From: Acidobacteriaceae bacterium
GTDB taxonomy: Bacteria; Acidobacteriota; Terriglobia; Terriglobales; Acidobacteriaceae
DNA length: 10,482 nt
Direction of reading: 5' to 3'
NCBI GenBank assembly: GCA_003152795.1
Contig: PMBA01000308.1
Location: forward strand, 3,422 to 13,903
Below are positions 5,900 to 10,482 of this stretch, piece by piece (position 1 is the stretch's first letter; every line of letters starts with the position of its first letter). The notes beneath the pieces were generated by a model that saw only the letters and a program-made list of their open reading frames with translations, had not been told where the DNA came from and did not search any database. The translations under genes were made by a program, and so were the position numbers.

Positions 5900-7231
5900 C
5901 TATCTTTTTGGGCTGTACCGATTCGCGGTCTTGCCCTTGGCTCGCGCGAATTGTGAAGGGATCGTGCACGCGCCGGTGGAACTGGTGATGGTGAAGGGCA
6001 CCGTATAGTAGGTGTCGGGAGTGGTGTTGTTGCCGGCTGTGCCCGGGTCGGCGAGAATGCCGGCGCACGAACTTTCCACTATGGTGTTTCCGGTTGCGAT
6101 ATTGTTGTTTCCGGTGGGAGGTCCGCCGAAGAAAATACCGCAGGAAGCATCCAGGTGGATGCCGGATTCAGCGCTGTTGAACACAGTATTACCCGTCACC
6201 GTATTCCCGCTGGTGCAGACATCGATGGCATCGTAGACCGAGGTGCCAAAAATGCGGTTGCCAGTAATCGTAACGCCGTCACCATACTGGCTCGCGCCAT
6301 AGGCAAAATCGGTGAACAGGACGATCGGGAGCTGGCTGTTGCCGAGCACGTTGCTGGAGATCTTGATTCCACTATTCTCCGCCGTGTCGACCAGCAGAAT
6401 ATCGGCTGAGACGTAGGTATTTGGATCCGAATAGACATTGTCGATCACTGTCTCGCTGATAATCGACCCCTTGGCTCCATAACCAAGCTGGATGCCGTTC
6501 TGAGCCGCGACCGGAGGCAGGATCACGCCCGATCCCTGCACGTAGTTCCCAGTGAGGTTCAGCGTCGTGCCGGCATCGTTTCCTGTGATTCCGTTCTTGT
6601 TGTAATTGTGCATCGAACTGTTTTCGACCGTCACCTTCGAGGTCTTCCCCGTCCCGCTCTGCACATAGACCGATTCCCCACTCTGACAACCACTTAAAAC
6701 GTCGCCAGGTACCTGGTTGCGCACGGCTATGTGATTCAACGTGCCCGATGCGTTCTGGTACAGGATGCCCATGAAATCAAGGCAGCCCGTGATCTGATTC
6801 CCAAAACCATCCACTGTCACATTACTGATCGAAACCAGGGCGGCGAATGTATCATGCACAAATATCTGGGCCGCGATCGGATGGGAGTCGTCCACGTCAG
6901 ATGCATTCTGCACCACGCCCGTTGTGGGCGGCAATATCACCGCAGCATCGACCGTGGGTGCGGTTGGATCTACAACCCCCAGAAGAGTTAGCTTCTTCCC
7001 GATTACAACCTGTTCCGGATAAGTGCCGGGGCAAATCTGGATGATGGTTCCGGGAGCGGAACTAGTTACCGCAAGTTGAATGGTGGCATAAGTATGGGCA
7101 AGCGTCACCGGGTTAGGCGGCGTACACGCGCCGACGGCGGCGTAAGTAGCAAACGCCTGTCCGCTGAAAGCGGCCATCGCTATCAAAATCAAAACGAGTC
7201 CAGATAACTTGCTGGTACGACTGGGTTGCAT
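5900..7231 (-). CDS. Secreted right-handed parallel beta-helix protein (copy B, paralogue of A)
   Basis: A 443-residue protein; GGAGG (complement of 7239-7243) lies 7 nt before ATG at 7231. The signal peptide covers about residues 1-28 (GLVLILIAMAAFSGQAFA). The domain order follows copy A: TYATIQLAV, IQICPGTYPEQV and KKLTLLGV near the N-terminus, then beta-helix coils such as VTVENSSMHNYNKNGITG, VAAQNGIQLGYGAKG and TGNTVFNSAESGIHLDASCG, ending in ACTIPSQFARAKG and a basic tail. All eight mature Cys (36, 67, 150, 182, 339, 364, 389, 422) match those of A. Differences are small insertions: a longer segment after LTLLG (VVDPTAPTV) and IFFGGPPTG after Cys364. Long blocks are also similar at DNA level, so the two arose by tandem duplication, followed by considerable divergence. 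Function is unknown, as for copy A. Confidence 0.88.
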   Translation of the reverse strand: MQPSRTSKLSGLVLILIAMAAFSGQAFATYAAVGACTPPNPVTLAHTYATIQLAVTSSAPGTIIQICPGTYPEQVVIGKKLTLLGVVDPTAPTVDAAVILPPTTGVVQNASDVDDSHPIAAQIFVHDTFAALVSISNVTVDGFGNQITGCLDFMGILYQNASGTLNHIAVRNQVPGDVLSGCQSGESVYVQSGTGKTSKVTVENSSMHNYNKNGITGNDAGTTLNLTGNYVQGSGVILPPVAAQNGIQLGYGAKGSIISETVIDNVYSDPNTYVSADILLVDTAENSGIKISSNVLGNSQLPIVLFTDFAYGASQYGDGVTITGNRIFGTSVYDAIDVCTSGNTVTGNTVFNSAESGIHLDASCGIFFGGPPTGNNNIATGNTIVESSCAGILADPGTAGNNTTPDTYYTVPFTITSSTGACTIPSQFARAKGKTANRYSPKR

Positions 7232-7308
7232 GAATGTTCCTCCGTGGCGGGTCAGCAGCGCTTAACTTGCTAGCGTGGAGGTTGTGCGGAAGTCACAACC
7301 GGCCTCTA

Positions 7309-7337
7309 ACTATATCGCTAAGGCGGGTGCAAAGCAA
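7309..7337 (-). promoter_or_regulatory. Candidate promoter of beta-helix gene B
   Basis: On the - strand, TTGCTT (complement of 7332-7337), a 17-nt spacer and TATAGT (complement of 7309-7314) lie 77 nt before the start codon. The -10 hexamer and the TTGC of the -35 equal those upstream of copy A, in a similar position. Farther upstream are a short inverted repeat TGCCG/CGGCA (7346-7364) and a tandem direct repeat ATGTTGCAGA (7379-7388 and 7390-7399) of unknown meaning. Confidence 0.5.
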
Positions 7338-7521
7338 CGGGAACCTGCCGTTTCTCAAGCGGCAATTCTCAGGAAACGATGTTGCAGACATGTTGCAGAA
7401 ACTTTCGCCTTGCCCGCATGATTCATGAGGCGAGAGAACTGGGAACGGCACGGCCACAGCTTGCGGAAAAACTACTCGTGTGGTGACGGGCTCCGCCCCG
7501 TTCCGTTTTATGAGACGAGTT

Positions 7522-8661
7522 CTAGTCTTCGTGGCGTGGCGTGGCATAGTAGCCGCTGCGGGCCTGCACCTTGTAGTCCCCCTGCTTCGGCTTGACTTCG
7601 ACTTTGCGGAAGGAGCCATCGCGGTTGGTGTTGGTGGGTACATAGCCGGCGTTGTACTGGCTGCGGAGTTCCTGTGAAATCTGGTCGAAGGCCTGGCGCA
7701 GCTTTTCGATCTTGTTGCCGACTTCGATCACGCGGCCACCCGTTTCCTGCGTGAGCTTTTTCATCTCGTAGTCGCCGTGATAGCCGCCAAAGCCGTAAAA
7801 CCCGCGGTCGGCGATCAGCAGCACGTAACAGATGGCATCGGCTTTTTGAGCGGCTTCGATGGCGTCTTTGATCTTGAGCTTGCTCCCTTGGTCTTCGCCG
7901 TCAGTCAGCAGGATCATCGCCTTGCGGCCGACTTCGTGGGCGAACTCGTCGTGCGAGGCCAGGTAGACGGCGTCATAGAGCGCGGTGCCGCGCGGGCCAG
8001 TCGAGGAGCATGGAATCGGCCCTTGCGGCCCTATCGGACCCCCGGAACAACTGACTCCCCCGTTGTTGATCCTGGCCTCGTTGAGCGCGTGCCTGAGCTT
8101 GCTTACCGAACTGGTGAAATCCTGCAGCAGGTTGATATCGACGTCGAAGCTGATGACGAAGGCCTCGTCCTTGGCGCGCAGTGTGTTCTCGAGGAATGAG
8201 GCCCCGACTTCTTTTTCCATGTCGAGGACCCGCATCTGGCTCCCGCTGGAGTCGATGAGTATGCCGAGGGTCAGCGGCAGATCGGATTCCGCCTTGAAAT
8301 ACTTGATGGTCTGGGGCTGGCCGTCCTCGAACAATTCGAAGTTGTCCTTGTTGAGGTTGGGGATCAGAGCGCCATGCTTGTCCTTGACGTTGAAGAACAA
8401 CTGCACGACTTCCACGCTGACCTTCAGCGTCTCGACCGACTGGTCCTGCGCCGCCTCATCGGTGGAACTGGTACGGGGAACGGAATTGGTATTCGATGTA
8501 GGCCCAGTCGAGGACGTGACCGGCGGCGCTGGCGGCGCCGGAATACCCTGCGCGACCGCCGCCACCGACAAAGTCGCAGCCAGAGTGAGCGTCACCAGGG
8601 CGGGCAAAACCACCGCGGACAACCCCGCGGCCAGGCATGATTTGCAATCTAATTTAGGCAT
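7522..8661 (-). CDS. Secreted VWA-domain protein, acidobacterial VWFA-related family (VWA2)
   Basis: A 379-residue protein starting at ATG 8661, without a clear Shine-Dalgarno site. Residues 1 to about 38 are a long signal region (LSAVVLPALVTLTLAATLSVAAVAQG), followed by a Pro/Ser/Thr-rich linker (about 40-75). The VWA domain begins near residue 128 with an intact MIDAS: D137-S-S139-G-S141, T226 in RGTALYD, and D254 in LLTDGED. A strand region before it (VEVVQLFFNVKDKHG, 83-97) and the end motifs ELRSQYNAGYVP and ARSGYYATP place it in TIGR03436. Between about 198 and 220 there is an insert absent from VWA1: a collagen-like GGPIGPQGPIP flanked by Cys205 and Cys218, which could close a disulfide-bound loop close to the MIDAS Thr. 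Family function is unknown; metal-dependent protein binding outside the cytoplasm is the likely mode. It is divergent from VWA3, with 181 nt between starts. Confidence 0.9.
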   Translation of the reverse strand: MPKLDCKSCLAAGLSAVVLPALVTLTLAATLSVAAVAQGIPAPPAPPVTSSTGPTSNTNSVPRTSSTDEAAQDQSVETLKVSVEVVQLFFNVKDKHGALIPNLNKDNFELFEDGQPQTIKYFKAESDLPLTLGILIDSSGSQMRVLDMEKEVGASFLENTLRAKDEAFVISFDVDINLLQDFTSSVSKLRHALNEARINNGGVSCSGGPIGPQGPIPCSSTGPRGTALYDAVYLASHDEFAHEVGRKAMILLTDGEDQGSKLKIKDAIEAAQKADAICYVLLIADRGFYGFGGYHGDYEMKKLTQETGGRVIEVGNKIEKLRQAFDQISQELRSQYNAGYVPTNTNRDGSFRKVEVKPKQGDYKVQARSGYYATPRHED

Positions 8662-8842
8662 CAGCGTTTTTATCCAGAGACTTTGCTAGTCTATCCTGTA
8701 AGCACCTGTATGCGTTAGATGCACCAAAGCGGCCCGGTTGGGCATCTGAATTACTGAAAAAGCGATGTTCACCGGTAGAACGCGCTGAAGCAGCGTGTCG
8801 AAGAAAGATCCGAACAGAAAAAATTAAGAGAGATCAAAGATC

Positions 8843-10180
8843 ATGAGGACTCCGGGGATGGCCACAAAAACTAGCGCGGTACTGATTGTAGGGCTGACAT
8901 TGTTGCTGGCTGGCGCCCTGGCGGCGCAGCAGAAGCCGGACGACATCCCGGACGCCCCGTCCGCGACGCGCCCGATACCGCCGCCAGAGCCACCCAGCCC
9001 CCGGCAACAGGCCGATGAAGATTCCAAGCCGAATGCGCCCCCGGCGGATAATTCCGGCGAAGGAGTGACCACCGGATCGAAAGAGCTTCCCCATAGCGCT
9101 GCCGAGCCGGTGTACGACAAGTCGGCGACACCGCCCCCCATGCCTCCGGTCACCACCGTGCCCGCGGGCAGCGTTCCCCGCGATGAGGAAACCGGCGAAG
9201 ATCTCTACAAGATCAGGGTGACCACCAACCTGGTGCTGGTTCCGGTTACCGTGAAAGACGGCGAGGGACGGTTGGTCGGAGGCTTGCTCCCCAAAGATTT
9301 TTCGGTTCTGGAAAGCGGCCAAAGGCAGACCTTGAAGTTTTTTACCAGCGATCCCTTCCCGCTCTCGGCAGCCGTGATCTTCGATACTGGCATGCCGGAC
9401 GTTGGTTTGCGGAAAGTGCAGGAGACTCTGTCGGCCTTGCAGGGAGCCTTCAGCCAGTTCGACGAAGTTGGGATCTATACATACAGCAGCACCGTGGGCC
9501 GGGTGTCGGACTTCGCCAGTGCGGGCAAGGAGTTGACCGCGACTCTGAACCTCGTCAAAGGGTACAGCGGAGCCAATAACGGCCCTCCCGTGACCAGCGG
9601 CCCGCTCGGTCCGCAGGGCCCGATTATCAATGGTCGCCCGGTTGACTCTCCCGTAACCCCTGTGAGCACCCCGCCGAAGGTCGCGCGCGTAATGAATGAC
9701 GCAATCCTGCTGGCAGCCCGCGATCTTTCCAAGCGCGACCGGGCTCGGCGGAAGATTATCTTCATTATCAGCGACGGACGGGAGCAGGGCTCGACCGCCA
9801 GCTACAAAGACACACTCAAAGTTCTGTTGACGCAGAACATCACCGTGTACGCCGTGGGAGTGGAAGGCGCGGCAATCCCCGTATATGACCGCTTGCAGCG
9901 CATCCACCTGCCCAAAACCAGGGCGGCACTCGGTTACAGCGACATCCTGCCAAAATACGTCAACGCAACCGGTGGAGGCACCGTGTATGGCGAGTTGGCG
10001 CAAGCCGATATCGAGCGCGCATACGCCCGCGCGATCGGAGACGCACGCAACCAGTACACCCTCGGCTACGCCCCCAAGGCCGGCATGGGCGGATATCGGC
10101 AAATCGAGGTGCGGGTGCGGCGCCCGGACGTCAAGGTGTATGCCAAAGACGGATATTATCCTCTGCCCACCGCCCCCTAG
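8843..10180 (+). CDS. Secreted VWA-like protein with degenerate metal site (VWA3)
   Basis: A 445-residue protein if started at ATG 8843; ATG 8858 (residue 6) is also plausible and would give a cleaner signal peptide (MATKTSAVLIVGLTLLLAGALAAQQ). Ribosome binding sites are weak for both (AGAGAG near 8827, GAGG at 8845). A long Pro-rich, low-complexity linker (about 31-115, with RPIPPPEPPSP) precedes the strand region NLVLVPVTVKDGEG (129-142) and a VWA-like domain (about 172-405). The C-terminal motifs ARNQYTLGYAP and KVYAKDGYYPLP are family hallmarks. The MIDAS is broken: the DxSxS position reads D181-T-G-M-P185, the Thr motif is replaced by ARVMNDA, and only D311 (IISDGRE) remains. A Gly-Pro insert (GPLGPQGPI, residues 253-261) corresponds to that of VWA2. 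The role is unknown; metal-independent binding or a structural role is inferred. Confidence 0.88.
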   Translation: MRTPGMATKTSAVLIVGLTLLLAGALAAQQKPDDIPDAPSATRPIPPPEPPSPRQQADEDSKPNAPPADNSGEGVTTGSKELPHSAAEPVYDKSATPPPMPPVTTVPAGSVPRDEETGEDLYKIRVTTNLVLVPVTVKDGEGRLVGGLLPKDFSVLESGQRQTLKFFTSDPFPLSAAVIFDTGMPDVGLRKVQETLSALQGAFSQFDEVGIYTYSSTVGRVSDFASAGKELTATLNLVKGYSGANNGPPVTSGPLGPQGPIINGRPVDSPVTPVSTPPKVARVMNDAILLAARDLSKRDRARRKIIFIISDGREQGSTASYKDTLKVLLTQNITVYAVGVEGAAIPVYDRLQRIHLPKTRAALGYSDILPKYVNATGGGTVYGELAQADIERAYARAIGDARNQYTLGYAPKAGMGGYRQIEVRVRRPDVKVYAKDGYYPLPTAP

Positions 10181-10187
10181 CGAGTGC

Positions 10188-10216
10188 ACCACCTAAGCAG
10201 TTGAGCCCGTGGTGGT
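10188..10216 (+). terminator. Weak hairpin after VWA3
   Basis: ACCACC (10188-10193) pairs with GGTGGT (10211-10216) around 17 nt, starting 7 nt after the VWA3 stop codon, and is followed by TTAG rather than a true T-run. This could contribute to 3'-end formation, but the stem is short. Confidence 0.25.
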
Positions 10217-10257
10217 TTAGTAACGTGGGTAACCTGCGCCAGACCCGTCCGGTGTGA

Positions 10258-10263
10258 TATAAA
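10258..10263 (+). promoter_or_regulatory. Possible -10 element upstream of the mglA-like gene
   Basis: TATAAA in an AT-rich patch (about 10256-10267) stands out in the 189-nt gap between VWA3 and the mglA-like start. No good -35 lies 17 nt upstream. If it is used, the transcript would carry a leader of about 100 nt including the hairpin at 10311-10346. Confidence 0.3.
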
Positions 10264-10310
10264 AATCTGCAGTAACCGATACTGTAGTCAGACGGATTTG
10301 TGGCGGGCGG

Positions 10311-10346
10311 GCTCGCGATGCGGCAGCGGTGCGCGAGCGTCTTTTT
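10311..10346 (+). terminator. Terminator-like hairpin in the mglA leader
   Basis: GCTCGCG (10311-10317) and CGCGAGC (10332-10338) form a perfect 7-bp GC-rich stem with a 14-nt loop, followed by GT, C and five T (10342-10346). This has the form of an intrinsic terminator. It may end VWA3 transcription, or, if the TATAAA at 10258 is a promoter, act as an attenuator in the mglA 5' leader. Confidence 0.55.
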
Positions 10347-10369
10347 CGCCGGAGTTTCTGAGGAACCTT

Positions 10370-10482
10370 TTGAGTTTCATCAACTTCGCAGCACGCGAGA
10401 TCAACTGCAAGATCGTCTACTACGGCGCCGGACTGGGCGGCAAGACGACGAATCTCCAGTTCATCTTCCAGAAAACAGCCGA
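10370..10482 (+). CDS. mglA: MglA-type small Ras-like GTPase, 3'-truncated by window edge
   Basis: Translation from TTG 10370 gives [20 protein letters not shown] and continues [17 protein letters not shown] to the window end (37 full codons visible). The N-terminus closely resembles that of Myxococcus MglA as I remember it, including the P-loop GxxxxGKTT, here GAGLGGKTT rather than the GPGLCGKTT of M. xanthus. MglA GTPases set front-rear polarity and control gliding and type IV pilus motility, together with the GAP MglB; related proteins occur widely in Acidobacteriota, where their role is less clear. GAGGAA at 10360-10365 provides a ribosome binding site 4 nt from the TTG; no in-frame ATG lies nearby upstream, so the TTG start is well supported. 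The catalytic switch regions and C-terminus lie outside the window. Confidence 0.88.
   Translation, partial: MSFINFAAREINCKIVYYGAGLGGKTTNLQFIFQKTA

Noticed and set aside
7379..7399. Tandem ATGTTGCAGA direct repeat as a possible iteron or operator
   Set aside because: Only two 10-nt units without further copies or a link to a regulator; compatible with chance.
7484..7500. Possible terminator after VWA2 (ACGGG/CCCGT stem on the - strand)
   Set aside because: The stem is only 5 bp and the nearest T-run on the - strand (near 7465) is more than ten bases beyond it; too weak to call.
8662..8842. Search for back-to-back promoters between divergent VWA2 and VWA3
   Set aside because: TTGCTA at 8683-8688 is a possible + strand -35, but the hexamers 17-18 nt downstream match the -10 poorly. 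On the - strand TAGACT has no -35. I make no promoter call here.
8834..10192. 452-codon open frame on the - strand opposite VWA3
   Set aside because: It has no family motif or signal peptide and is fully antisense to VWA3, whose domain, C-terminal motif and signal peptide are recognisable. High G+C codon bias produces long antisense frames.

Overview
The window looks like a chromosomal segment of a soil-type Acidobacteriota (Terriglobia-like; genus not determinable by eye). The grounds are three secreted proteins of the acidobacterial VWFA-related family (TIGR03436 type), an MglA-type small GTPase start, moderately high G+C, and many short secreted proteins with signal peptides. I see no phage, transposase, CRISPR, tRNA or rRNA.

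Layout. (1) 1-2353, + strand: the 3'-part of an RluD/RluA-family pseudouridine synthase, a secreted VWA protein (VWA1) with its own likely promoter, and a DUF3052-family cytosolic protein 15 nt behind it. (2) 2354-2722: non-coding, with a large imperfect inverted repeat built from TCAGAGG-like units. (3) 2723-3536, + strand: a tiny Arg/Asp-rich secreted protein and a CAP/SCP (YkwD-like) secreted protein. A hairpin at 3575-3614 separates them from a convergent gene (3642-3902, - strand) for a small secreted protein with a His/Asp-rich tail. (4) 4195-7231, - strand: two tandem paralogous genes for secreted right-handed beta-helix proteins, each with a similar TTGC/TATAGT promoter candidate and a near-identical intrinsic terminator, so the whole transcription unit appears duplicated. 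(5) 7522-10180: two divergently transcribed VWA genes (VWA2 on -, VWA3 on +). (6) 10370-end: the 5' end of an mglA-like gene with a TTG start, behind a leader that contains a terminator-like hairpin.

How they fit together: eight of the eleven protein genes encode predicted exported products (three VWA, two beta-helix, one CAP, two small charged proteins). The window is therefore mainly an envelope/secretome cluster between two housekeeping or cytosolic genes (rluD-like, mglA-like). No enzymatic pathway links them in the sequence; a common extracellular or periplasmic role is inference. The most unusual points are the duplicated beta-helix units with eight conserved cysteines, a collagen-like Gly-Pro insert shared by VWA2 and VWA3 but missing from VWA1, and the loss of most of the metal-binding MIDAS site in VWA3.
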